Source of the DNA: CAZKCI01 sp964584165
Lineage (GTDB): Bacteria > Auribacterota > Erginobacteria > Erginobacterales > CAZKCI01
Assembly: GCA_964584165.1 (NCBI GenBank)
Contig: CAZOYW010000057.1
Location: 1-14,367 of the forward strand
Length of the DNA stretch: 14,367 nucleotides
Reading direction: 5' to 3'
Positions 1 through 6,496 of the stretch are shown here, piece after piece. The position numbers and the translations under genes are program-made. Below the pieces are notes generated by a model. The model worked only from the letters and a program-made list of their open reading frames with translations. It was not told the origin of the DNA and did no database searches. Every line of letters starts with the position of its first letter. The stretch's first letter is position 1.

Positions 1-2
1 AG

Positions 3-458
3 ATCGGGATCTTCCGGGAAACGAGCGGCCAGTGGCTGATCCGCGACCTCACCCGCTTCTACTTCGGGGCCACGGGCGACTGGCCGATACCGGGAGACTA
101 CGGGGACGACGGGACGGCGGAGGCGGGCCTCTACCGCGTCTCCTCCGGCCAGTGGATGATCCGGGACCTCAGCCGCTTCTACTTCGGCGGCGCGGCCGAT
201 TGGCCGGTCCCGGGCGACTACCTCGACTCGAGCGGGAAGGTCTTCGCGGTCTACCGGCCCTGTCCCGGCCAGTGGGCCCTCAAGGACCTCACCCGGATCT
301 ACTTCGGGAACTGCTTCGACTACCCCCGTCCGGCGGACTATGATGGCGACGGCAAGGACGACTTCGGGATATTCCGCGACTCCGCGGGGATGTGGTCGGT
401 CCGGGACTTGACCCGGGTGTATTTCGGCTCCACCGGCGACATCCCGGCGACAAGGTAG
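3..458 (+). CDS. C-terminal end of a secreted FG-GAP/VCBS-like repeat protein (5' truncated by window edge)
   Basis: The open frame enters from the left edge and stops at TAG (456-458), giving 151 residues. They consist of four tandem units of about 40 residues, each with an aromatic-rich strand (GQWxIRDLTRFYFG), then GDWPxPGDY and an acidic loop such as DYDGDGKDD. The DNA period is exactly 120 bases: the Gly-Gln-Trp box recurs at about 27, 147 and 267, and a Gly-Met-Trp version at about 387. Acidic DxDxDG loops of this kind bind calcium in integrin-like beta-propeller blades. The same unit occurs six times at the end of the downstream phosphatase (1044-3359), so the two proteins share a C-terminal module, probably through duplication. 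The acidic loop has decayed in the second and third units (DYGDDG, DYLDSS). The N-terminal domain lies outside the window, so the protein's activity is unknown; surface or extracellular location is inferred from the family. Confidence 0.85.
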   Translation: MGIFRETSGQWLIRDLTRFYFGATGDWPIPGDYGDDGTAEAGLYRVSSGQWMIRDLSRFYFGGAADWPVPGDYLDSSGKVFAVYRPCPGQWALKDLTRIYFGNCFDYPRPADYDGDGKDDFGIFRDSAGMWSVRDLTRVYFGSTGDIPATR

Positions 459-509
459 ATATCAGGCAGAAGATCGCAGCGCCTTGGCGTCCGAAAGCCG
501 CCCAGTTCT

Positions 510-562
510 CTAGCCCGGATTATTCATGAAAACCTTCAGTTTTCATGAATAATCCGAGCTAG
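510..562. repeat. Palindromic hairpin element, copy 1 of the CCCGRATTATTC family
   Basis: Arms of 23 bases (510-532 and 540-562) flank a 7-base loop (533-539). All pairs are Watson-Crick except one mismatch at 515/557. The outer ends read CTAGCCCGG and CCGAGCTAG. The core ATTATTCATGAA is shared with the copy at 729-773. No T-tract follows on either strand, so it does not look like an ordinary intrinsic terminator. Confidence 0.85.
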
Positions 563-728
563 GATCATTGTGTCCATGGGATTACGAATATGGGCAGGGG
601 TTTTGGCGACAACGCACTCTGCCGGAACGGATTTTTCACGCTGCTTCATCGGGGTTGTATTGAGAAGGTTTCCCGAATGCGGATATCGTCGGAGCTCAGC
701 CATCCAATCATACGCTACGGAGCAACCG

Positions 729-773
729 CCTGAATTATTCATGAAGATCGCAGATCTTCATGAATAATTCGGG
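729..773. repeat. Palindromic hairpin element, copy 2 of the CCCGRATTATTC family
   Basis: Arms of 21 bases (729-749 and 753-773) enclose a 3-base loop (750-752) with one T-G wobble at 731/771. Relative to copy 1, a G-C pair near the base of the stem has become A-T on both arms (GAATTATTC against GAATAATTC). The inner stem is also different but still complementary (GATC/GATC). CTAGG follows at 774-778, as at the right end of copy 1. Confidence 0.85.
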
Positions 774-783
774 CTAGGACTGG

Positions 784-819
784 GAGAGCGGTTCCCCCGG
801 CCAAGGGTGAGCCGCTCTT
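784..819. other. GC-rich hairpin
   Basis: AGAGCGGTTC (785-794) pairs with GAGCCGCTCT (809-818) with one G-T pair, and CCC (795-797) can extend the stem to GGG (805-807). Only TTT and then CCC follow, so it is at best a weak terminator for plus-strand transcription arriving from the left. Confidence 0.4.
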
Positions 820-993
820 TCCCGTCTCCGCCGCTAGCTTGGGAACACCGCGGGAAGGATCTGTTGCGGAGGTGCAACCTCGTGTTGCCGACCGGCAACG
901 GCGGCGGACTGGCGAAACACCGTCGCCGCTAGCGCAAGTTCACTCATCCGCCATACACGCATGGGATAAGGAAACAATCGTTTTGGGCAGCGT

Positions 994-1010
994 TTGGCAC
1001 GGCGCGTGCT
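994..1010 (+). promoter_or_regulatory. Candidate sigma-54 (-24/-12) promoter for the metallophosphatase
   Basis: TTGGCACGGCGCGTGCT matches the RpoN consensus TTGGCACG-N4-TTGCT except for one base in the -12 box. The invariant GG (996-997) and GC (1008-1009) are exactly 12 bases apart. Transcription would start near 1020-1022, leaving a leader of about 22 bases before the ATG at 1044. No sigma-70 pair with normal spacing fits as well: TATAAA at 1010-1015 lacks a -35 at 16-18 bases. RpoN dependence is inferred from this match alone. Confidence 0.45.
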
Positions 1011-1043
1011 ATAAAAAATATGCGGAGAGCGGGCAAACACGCC

Positions 1044-3359
1044 ATGAGAAAGCCGGTGAGCTCGAGCGGGAGAAGCCGGCGGCCGCGCCGGGTAGGGGTT
1101 GCCGCCGCGGCCTTCTTCGCCGCCCTGGCCATCCTCCCGGTTAACCCCGCCCGCGCCGGCGCCGTGGCCGCTTCCAGCTTCGACGGCTTCGACGCCGGAG
1201 TCCGCCCCGCGGGCTGGACCTTCACCAACTGCAACGCCGACACCGATACCTTCACCTCGGCCGCGGAGTACGGCGCCGCCGGTCCCTCCGTCCGGCTGGA
1301 CGCCACCGGCGACATAGTCGCGCCCCCCGCCTTCTCCGCCCCCCGCCGTCTCTCCTTCTGGTACAAAGGGGTCGGCGACGGCGCCAGCACCGTCCAACTC
1401 CTCGTGGAGGAGCACTACTCTTCCGCCTGGTACGCCCTGACCTGCCTCAGCGTAGCCATTCCGACCTCCAGCGCGACCGCCCGTTTCGCGCTTCAGTCCG
1501 TGACGGATCAGGTCCGTTTCAGCTATACCGCGGCCGACGGCGGCGTTCTGGCCATCGACGACGTCACCGTCTATGACCGGAGATACTTCCTTTTTGCCGC
1601 CATCGGCGACTTCGGCGAGGCCTGCGACGACCTCGGGCCCGAACACGAGGCGGCGGTCGCCGCCCTGGTCAAAAGCTGGAACCCCGACTACATCATCACC
1701 ACGGGCGACAACAACTACCCGGTTGGCTCGGCCTTCACCATCGACACCAACATCGGCCAGTTCTACGCCGACTTCATCTACCCCTACCACGGCGGCTGGC
1801 CCTCCGCGGCGACCGAAAACCGTTTCTGGCCCGCGCTCGGCAACCATGACTACACGCCCAACCCCCCCACCCCCCACTACGACTACTTCACCCTCCCTGG
1901 GAACGAGCGCTACTACGAGCAGACCGACGCCGAAAATATCGTGCACCTCTTCGCCCTCGACAGCTGCGGACCCGAGCCGGACGGGAACACCGCCGGATCG
2001 ATCCAGGGGTCCTGGCTCCAGAACGCGCTCGCCGCCTCGACCGCGGCCTGGAAGATCGTCTACAACCACCACTGCCCCTACTCCTCCTCCGAACCCTACT
2101 CCCCGGGCATCAGCACGGCCCGCTGGCCATACGGGAGCTGGGGGGCCGACGCGGTCCTGAGCGGCCACGCCCACCACTACGAGCGCCTGGCGACCGACGG
2201 CATCGCCTACTTCGTCAACGGGGCGGGGGGAGGCAACCTCTACTCCTTCACCACGCCCGACCCGGCCTCCGTCGTCCGCTACAACGCCGACTGGGGCGCC
2301 CAGATGATCGAGGCTGACGAGGCCCGCCTCACCTTCAGGTTCTTCAACACCGCCGGCGAGGAGATCGACTCCTATACCCTCTACGCGCCGACGCCCTCTC
2401 CGTCCGCCCCGCCGCCCTCGCCCACCCCTCCCCCGGCCACGCCGACCGCCGGAATATACACGCCGACCCCTCCGACGCCTTCGCCCTCCTGCGCCTGCCT
2501 CACCCCGACGCCGGTTCCGCCAACCCCGGGAGCGGAGTCGCCGACCGCCACGCCGACGCCCGCCGCCGCGCCCACGCCCGCCCGCCGCGTCTACGACGCC
2601 GCCGACTTCGACGGCGACGGCGCCGACGACCCGGGCCTCTGGCGCCCCGCGAACTGCACCTTCTACATCTACGCCGTCAGCGCCGTCGCCTACGGGGCCG
2701 CCGGCGACGTCCCGGTCACCGGCGACTACAACGCCGACGGGAAGGCCGATTACGGAGTCTTCCGCCCCGCCACCGGCCGCTGGTGGGTGAAGGGACTCTA
2801 CTCCGGTCCCTACGGCAACCACCTCTTCGGGACGAACGGAGACTTCCCGGTCCCGGCCGATTACGACGGGGACTTCCGGACCGACACCGCGATCTGGCGC
2901 CCCTTGAACGGCTACTGGGCGGTCAAGTCCCAGACCCGCTTCCACTATGGCTTAAGCGGCGACCTCCCCGTCGTAGCCGACTACGACGGCGACGGCGACG
3001 CCGATCCGGCCGTCTTCCGGAAGAACGGCGCGCTGAGCGGGATCTGGTATCTCCGCAACCTCACCTCCCGGGGCTGGGGCTACGGTTCCGACGCGGTCTG
3101 CCCGGGCGACTACAACGGGGACGGGACGGCGGAGCTCTCGGTCTTTCGCGGCGCGACCGGGACCTGGTATGTCCTCGGTTCGCCGCCGGTCGTTTTCGGG
3201 GCTTCCGGCGACGTCCCGGTCGTCATCGATTTCGAGGGGGACGGCACGGAGGACCGCGTCCTCTACCGCTCCGCGAGCGGGACCTGGCAGGTTTATGGAG
3301 TGACCTCGTTCGTCTACGGCACGAGCTCCGACGAGCCGGCGGTGGGCCGGGCCGATTAA
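1044..3359 (+). CDS. Secreted calcineurin-like metallophosphatase with C-terminal FG-GAP-like repeats
   Basis: A 771-residue exported protein. The ATG at 1044 gives a normal signal peptide: basic start (RRPRR), hydrophobic stretch (about 18-32) and an ARAGA cleavage region near 39. The in-frame ATG at 1020 would sit on the predicted transcription start. Residues about 45-180 look like a jelly-roll carbohydrate- or surface-binding domain ending in AIDDVTVYD. Residues about 182-447 are the phosphoesterase. Its metal-binding motifs are all present: GDFG (D189), GDNN (D222), GNHDY (N267, H268), NHH (341-343) and GHAHHYER (H375, H377), the arrangement of purple acid phosphatases and related phosphodiesterases. 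A Pro/Thr/Ser linker follows (about 449-513), then six FG-GAP-like units with acidic loops (about 517-771). The likely role is phosphate release from extracellular organic phosphates; the substrate cannot be read from sequence. The convergent MATE gene begins 29 bases after the stop, and no clear terminator is seen. Confidence 0.9.
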   Translation: MRKPVSSSGRSRRPRRVGVAAAAFFAALAILPVNPARAGAVAASSFDGFDAGVRPAGWTFTNCNADTDTFTSAAEYGAAGPSVRLDATGDIVAPPAFSAPRRLSFWYKGVGDGASTVQLLVEEHYSSAWYALTCLSVAIPTSSATARFALQSVTDQVRFSYTAADGGVLAIDDVTVYDRRYFLFAAIGDFGEACDDLGPEHEAAVAALVKSWNPDYIITTGDNNYPVGSAFTIDTNIGQFYADFIYPYHGGWPSAATENRFWPALGNHDYTPNPPTPHYDYFTLPGNERYYEQTDAENIVHLFALDSCGPEPDGNTAGSIQGSWLQNALAASTAAWKIVYNHHCPYSSSEPYSPGISTARWPYGSWGADAVLSGHAHHYERLATDGIAYFVNGAGGGNLYSFTTPDPASVVRYNADWGAQMIEADEARLTFRFFNTAGEEIDSYTLYAPTPSPSAPPPSPTPPPATPTAGIYTPTPPTPSPSCACLTPTPVPPTPGAESPTATPTPAAAPTPARRVYDAADFDGDGADDPGLWRPANCTFYIYAVSAVAYGAAGDVPVTGDYNADGKADYGVFRPATGRWWVKGLYSGPYGNHLFGTNGDFPVPADYDGDFRTDTAIWRPLNGYWAVKSQTRFHYGLSGDLPVVADYDGDGDADPAVFRKNGALSGIWYLRNLTSRGWGYGSDAVCPGDYNGDGTAELSVFRGATGTWYVLGSPPVVFGASGDVPVVIDFEGDGTEDRVLYRSASGTWQVYGVTSFVYGTSSDEPAVGRAD

Positions 3360-3388
3360 ACCCCGGGTCCGTTCGCTCCCCCCTCCCC

Positions 3389-4735
3389 TCAGGAGAAAGC
3401 CGGGCGGCGGGAGAGCGCCCCGATCACCTTCCCGGTCCAGAAGATCCCGACCAGGCCGGAGACCAGGTCGGAGACCAGTCGCCCCCAGAAGATCCCGGAG
3501 AGACCGAACCAGCCCGCGCCGAGATAGACCAAGGGGATCAACAAGACGATCACGCGGATGGCGTTCAGGACGGCGGAGGAGAGGGGGCGGTGGATCCCGG
3601 TCAGGCAGAATCCGGCGTACCGGTGCGCCTCCAGCAGCCCGTAGCCCAGGCAGGTGATGCGGAGGTAGCGGGTCAGCACGTCGATTACCTCCGGGTCGGA
3701 CGAGAAGAGTCCGCCCAGCGGGCGGGCGGCGAAGAACAAGACCGCCGCGATGACGCCGCCGACGCCGACCGCGAAAAGCATCGCCCCCCGGCGCACGGTC
3801 CGTATCCGGTCGAAGCGCCGCGCCCCGAAATTCTGGGCCACGAACGGGACCATCGACATCCCCACCGTCATCGGGATCATGAAGGCGAACATCTCGATCC
3901 GGCCGACGACGCCGGCCGCGGCCACCGCGCTCGGCCCGAACCCGGACACGATCCGGATGACGACGGCGGAGGAGATCGGGTTCAGGATGGAGCTGATCGT
4001 GGTGGGGATCCCGACGCGGAGGATCCGGCGCCACGAAGCCAGGACCTTCCGGCGCGAATGCGGGATGAAGGCGATCAGGCCGCACTTCTTGTGGATGAAG
4101 TAGAACGCCCCCGCCAGGACGCAGGTCTCCGAGGCGACCGTCGCCAGGGCCGCGCCCGGTATCCCTAGCCTCGGGCACCCCCCCCAGCCGAAGATCAGGA
4201 GGGGATCCAGGAGGCAGTTCAGGGCGGTTCCCCCCACCATCAGGAGGCTGACCATCTTGGTGTTGCCCGTGCCGATGATGACGTCGGCGAACATCATCTG
4301 CGCCATCCGCACGGCCAGCCCCCAGTACCAGATCCCCAGGTATAGCCGGGCCCCGGCCAGGACCTCCCCCGAGGCCCCCAGCCGGCGGAGGAGCGGCGCG
4401 AGGGTTAGCTGACCGGCCGCCGTCAGGACCAGGGAGACCCCGGCGAACAGGAAGATCGCGTGGGTGGTGATCCGGGCGGCGGTCCGGTGCCGGCCCCGGC
4501 CTTGGGCGTGCGCCGTCACGGTCATGACGCCGACCGCCAGCCCGCGCGTGATGAAACCGAGGAAGGCGACGATCGGGAAGGTGAAGGAGAGGGCCGCCAG
4601 GGGGATCGTGCCCAGCCGGGAGACGAACCAGGTGTCGGCCAGGTTGTAGGCGTTGATGGCGAAGGTCCCGGCCAGCATCGGGATCGCCATGCGGATCACG
4701 GTCGGGAAGACCCGGCCTTGAACTAGCTTCGCCAT
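3389..4735 (-). CDS. MATE-family multidrug/cation exporter
   Basis: A 448-residue polytopic inner-membrane protein of the usual MATE length. Family signatures are visible: the first-helix segment NAYNLADTWFVSRLG, the ALNCLLDPLLIFGWGG loop followed by GIPGAALAT, and MVPFVAQNFGARRFDR at the start of the second half. These mark a Na+- or H+-driven antiporter of the NorM/DinF type that exports organic cations or other small molecules; the substrate is unknown. The ATG at 4735 is preceded by GGGATGAGG, an acceptable ribosome-binding site. The gene lies 27 bases downstream of the Fe-S protein gene on the same strand, so the two are probably co-transcribed. It converges on the metallophosphatase gene. 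Confidence 0.92.
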   Translation of the reverse strand: MAKLVQGRVFPTVIRMAIPMLAGTFAINAYNLADTWFVSRLGTIPLAALSFTFPIVAFLGFITRGLAVGVMTVTAHAQGRGRHRTAARITTHAIFLFAGVSLVLTAAGQLTLAPLLRRLGASGEVLAGARLYLGIWYWGLAVRMAQMMFADVIIGTGNTKMVSLLMVGGTALNCLLDPLLIFGWGGCPRLGIPGAALATVASETCVLAGAFYFIHKKCGLIAFIPHSRRKVLASWRRILRVGIPTTISSILNPISSAVVIRIVSGFGPSAVAAAGVVGRIEMFAFMIPMTVGMSMVPFVAQNFGARRFDRIRTVRRGAMLFAVGVGGVIAAVLFFAARPLGGLFSSDPEVIDVLTRYLRITCLGYGLLEAHRYAGFCLTGIHRPLSSAVLNAIRVIVLLIPLVYLGAGWFGLSGIFWGRLVSDLVSGLVGIFWTGKVIGALSRRPAFS

Positions 4736-4762
4736 CGCCTCATCCCTTCCCGCGTCCCGCGC

Positions 4763-5314
4763 TCAATCGCTGAAGGCCGCTGAGACGGGGTAGCCGGCGT
4801 CCCGGAGCGTCCGAAAGAGGAGCCGCCGCTTCTCCGCCTGGTCTCCCGCGAAGAGCGGGGCGCACCTTTCCGCGGCGGCCTTCTCCTCGCCCACCTTGAC
4901 CGCGAACGCGAGGCAGGTCGGCTCCCCGCACTCCCGGCAGTTCGTCCCCGGCAGGAGCTTGTAGATGTCGAGGGCGCCGAGCCTCTGCCGGCGCTCGAAG
5001 CTCGGAGTGATCGCCGCGCGGTTCTCGTGGCAGCGGTTGATCAGCCCCTTCAGCCAGTCGACGAGCTCGAGGGCGTCCCGCTCGCCGGCGATCATCCCCC
5101 CGGCGATCTCGCGGGGGCGGAGAGTGATCAGGCGCCCCTCCTTCCGGATCGTGAGCGTCTTCCCCTCGCGGTTATAGATCGCGCCCGGAAGGACCGCGTT
5201 CAGGTAGGGATAGATCTCGGAGGCGTCCCGGTCGATCGTCGCCTGGAAGCGGACGCGCTCCGCGCTGACGAGGCAAGGGACGATGTAATCGATGGTTATC
5301 CGCTCGACATACAT
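4763..5314 (-). CDS. Small Fe-S cluster protein with an AcsC/CdhE-type 4Fe-4S domain
   Basis: A 183-residue soluble protein. Residues about 118-155 hold LPGTNCRECGEPTCLAFAV followed by a fourth cysteine. The cysteines at 126, 129, 134 and 151 (C-x2-C-x4-C-x16-C) match the 4Fe-4S domain of the gamma (large corrinoid) subunit of acetyl-CoA decarbonylase/synthase and related proteins (Pfam family FeS). The N-terminal 115 residues are not a domain I recognise: an alpha/beta-looking segment with INRCHENR near 92-99. No corrinoid-binding TIM barrel and no partner subunits are present, so this is not AcsC itself. A role in electron transfer or sensing is possible but unproven. The ATG at 5314 lacks a convincing ribosome-binding site; a TATAAC -10-like box sits 12 bases upstream. 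MATE follows 27 bases downstream. Confidence 0.8.
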   Translation of the reverse strand: MYVERITIDYIVPCLVSAERVRFQATIDRDASEIYPYLNAVLPGAIYNREGKTLTIRKEGRLITLRPREIAGGMIAGERDALELVDWLKGLINRCHENRAAITPSFERRQRLGALDIYKLLPGTNCRECGEPTCLAFAVKVGEEKAAAERCAPLFAGDQAEKRRLLFRTLRDAGYPVSAAFSD

Positions 5315-5326
5315 ATTAATCCGACC

Positions 5327-5332
5327 GTTATA
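5327..5332 (-). promoter_or_regulatory. Candidate -10 box for the Fe-S protein / MATE pair
   Basis: On the minus strand TATAAC ends 12 bases before the ATG at 5314, which would place the transcription start about 6 bases upstream of the codon. No good -35 is seen at 17 bases. A near-leaderless transcript would explain the missing ribosome-binding site. Weak evidence. Confidence 0.25.
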
Positions 5333-5355
5333 GTCCGGACATCAGCCCTGGTTAT

Positions 5356-5406
5356 CATTGCGAGTCCCGATAAAAGCTGGCAAGCTTTTATCGGGGCGAA
5401 GCAATC
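5356..5406. repeat. Palindrome inside a CATTGCGAG...GAAGCAATC dispersed-type repeat
   Basis: A perfect 13-base-arm palindrome (5366-5378 and 5383-5395, 4-base loop) is framed by CATTGCGAG on the left and GAAGCAATC on the right. ATTGC/GCAAT (5357-5361 and 5401-5405) can extend the stem. From memory, the CATTGCGAG/GAAGCAATC frame is typical of intergenic dispersed repeats seen in many bacterial genomes; here the middle has been replaced by a perfect hairpin. It lies between the divergent Fe-S protein and ispA genes and has no T-tract. Confidence 0.75.
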
Positions 5407-5454
5407 CCGATCATAGCCGAAAGGACGGCGCTCCCAAAAACGGAAAACGACCCC

Positions 5455-5481
5455 TTGTTTCCCTTCCTCCTCCTGTATTAC
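5455..5481 (+). promoter_or_regulatory. Weak candidate promoter for ispA
   Basis: TTGTTT (5455-5460) and TATTAC (5476-5481) are 15 bases apart, shorter than ideal. The start site would fall near 5488, about 4 bases before the ATG at 5492. The sequence before the ATG is pyrimidine-rich with no ribosome-binding site, which fits a leaderless or near-leaderless mRNA. Confidence 0.25.
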
Positions 5482-5491
5482 CCTCTTCCCA

Positions 5492-6376
5492 ATGACCGAA
5501 CTGGAGCAATACCTGAAGAGTCGCGCCGAGCTCATCGACGGCGCCCTGGACGACATCCTCCCGGCCGAGGAGGACGCCCCCCAGCGCCTCCACCGGGCGA
5601 TGCGCTATAGCGCCCTCGCCCCGGGGAAGCGGATCCGCCCCATCCTCTGCCTGGCCGGGGCCGAGGCGGTGGGCGGCTCCGCCGCCAACGCCCTGATGAC
5701 CGCCTGCGCCCTTGAGCTCATCCACGCCTATTCCCTCATCCACGACGACCTCCCCAGCATGGACGACGACGACTTCCGCCGGGGGCGGCCCACCTCCCAC
5801 AAGGCCTTCGGCGAAGCGACGGCGATACTCGCCGGCGACGCCCTCCTCACCCTCGCCTTCGAAACCCTCGCGGCCGACTCCCTACTCGCCGACCGCCCGT
5901 GCCGCCTGATCCTCGCCGCGCTCTCCCGGGCCGCCGGCTCCCGGGGCATGGTCGGGGGGCAGGAGGCGGACATCTGCTCGCAGGGGAAGCCGGCGACCCG
6001 GGAGACGGTGGAGTACATCCACGCCCGCAAGACCGGGGCGCTTTTGACCGCCGCCGTCGTCTGCGGGGGGATCGCCGGCAACGCCAACCCCGCCCAGCTC
6101 GCCGCCCTTACCGACTACGGCGCCAAGACCGGCCTCGCCTTCCAGATCCAGGACGACCTGCTGGACCTCGAGGGGGATCCGGAGAAGCTGGGGAAGCGGA
6201 CCGGCCAGGACGCCGCGGCGGCCAAGGCCACCTTCCCGGCCGTGGCGGGGGTCGCGGCGGCGCGGGAGGAGGTCTCGGTCCTGATCGCGGGCGCCCTCTC
6301 CGCGCTGGGCGCCTTCCCCGCGGCGGCCGACCCCCTGCGCTGGATCGCCCGCTTCATCGAGGAAAGACAAACTTGA
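5492..6376 (+). CDS. ispA: IspA-type (2E,6E)-farnesyl/geranylgeranyl diphosphate synthase
   Basis: A 294-residue cytoplasmic all-alpha prenyltransferase of normal length that joins isopentenyl diphosphate to allylic diphosphates, supplying precursors for quinones and undecaprenyl phosphate. The first aspartate-rich motif is DDLPSMD (85-91), continuing into DDDFRRGRPTSHKAFGEATA. The second is QIQDDLLDLEGD (D221, D222, D225). The IPP-binding GKRIRP (45-50) and KTGAL (180-184) are also present. A tyrosine (Y80) five residues before the first motif and the two-residue insertion within it are as in bacterial FPP synthases such as E. coli IspA, so C15 is the likeliest product; GGPP cannot be excluded. 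The usual neighbours xseB and dxs are absent. No ribosome-binding site precedes the ATG. The gene converges on yjbQ across a GATCAGT-type repeat. Confidence 0.93.
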   Translation: MTELEQYLKSRAELIDGALDDILPAEEDAPQRLHRAMRYSALAPGKRIRPILCLAGAEAVGGSAANALMTACALELIHAYSLIHDDLPSMDDDDFRRGRPTSHKAFGEATAILAGDALLTLAFETLAADSLLADRPCRLILAALSRAAGSRGMVGGQEADICSQGKPATRETVEYIHARKTGALLTAAVVCGGIAGNANPAQLAALTDYGAKTGLAFQIQDDLLDLEGDPEKLGKRTGQDAAAAKATFPAVAGVAAAREEVSVLIAGALSALGAFPAAADPLRWIARFIEERQT

Positions 6377-6380
6377 CAAA

Positions 6381-6496
6381 GTAATCAGTGATCAGTAACC
6401 AGTGATCGGTAGAGTTTCCCCGAGATCAATTATCTTTCTTGATGCGCTCTTGCTTTCACTGATTACTGATCACTATTGGTTAGTTACTGATCACTG
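6381..6496. repeat. Inverted array of CAGTGATCAGTAA units between ispA and yjbQ
   Basis: On the plus strand, units built on CAGTGATCAGTAAC run from 6381 to 6407. On the minus strand the same unit recurs from 6496 back to 6457, including an identical 14-base core. The right arm enters yjbQ and encodes its last residues, Ser-Asp-Gln, and the TAA stop. The two arms could form an imperfect long hairpin between convergent genes. Confidence 0.7.

Larger units (their letters stand above)
510..777. mobile_element. Possible small non-autonomous element (MITE-like) bounded by two palindromes
   Basis: The left end (CTAGCCCGGATTATTC...) and the reverse complement of the right end (CTAGCCCGAATTATTC...) agree over about 21 bases with one difference, so the 268-base segment has terminal inverted repeats. 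Each terminal repeat is itself half of a hairpin. The interior carries no transposase fragment that I recognise, and I see no obvious target-site duplication beyond the CTAG that belongs to the ends. The alternative is two independent solo copies of the hairpin. Confidence 0.35.
459..1043. other. Gene-free interval with palindromes, a GC-rich hairpin and a candidate promoter
   Basis: No convincing gene lies here. Short open frames on both strands (536-742 and 570-767) are built partly from the palindromes and show no recognisable motif. The DNA between the palindromes (563-728) looks less GC-rich than the flanking genes, which fits an inserted element or its remnant. The interval ends with a sigma-54-like promoter just before the phosphatase gene. 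Confidence 0.6.

Noticed and set aside
536..767. Two short overlapping open frames on opposite strands between the palindromes
   Set aside because: Both draw their ends from the hairpin repeats, lack a ribosome-binding site and show no recognisable family.
834..2945. 703-residue open frame on the minus strand opposite the phosphatase
   Set aside because: It is a GC-rich shadow: Gly/Arg/Val-rich low-complexity protein with no motif, fully opposite a gene with intact catalytic motifs.
2783..4178. Long plus- and minus-strand frames overlapping the phosphatase end and MATE
   Set aside because: Arg/Asp/Gly/Pro-rich shadows in GC-rich DNA; the MATE frame has clear family motifs.
5296..5556. 86-residue minus-strand frame across the Fe-S protein/ispA gap
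   Set aside because: It includes the palindromic repeat, overlaps both real gene starts and has no family signal.
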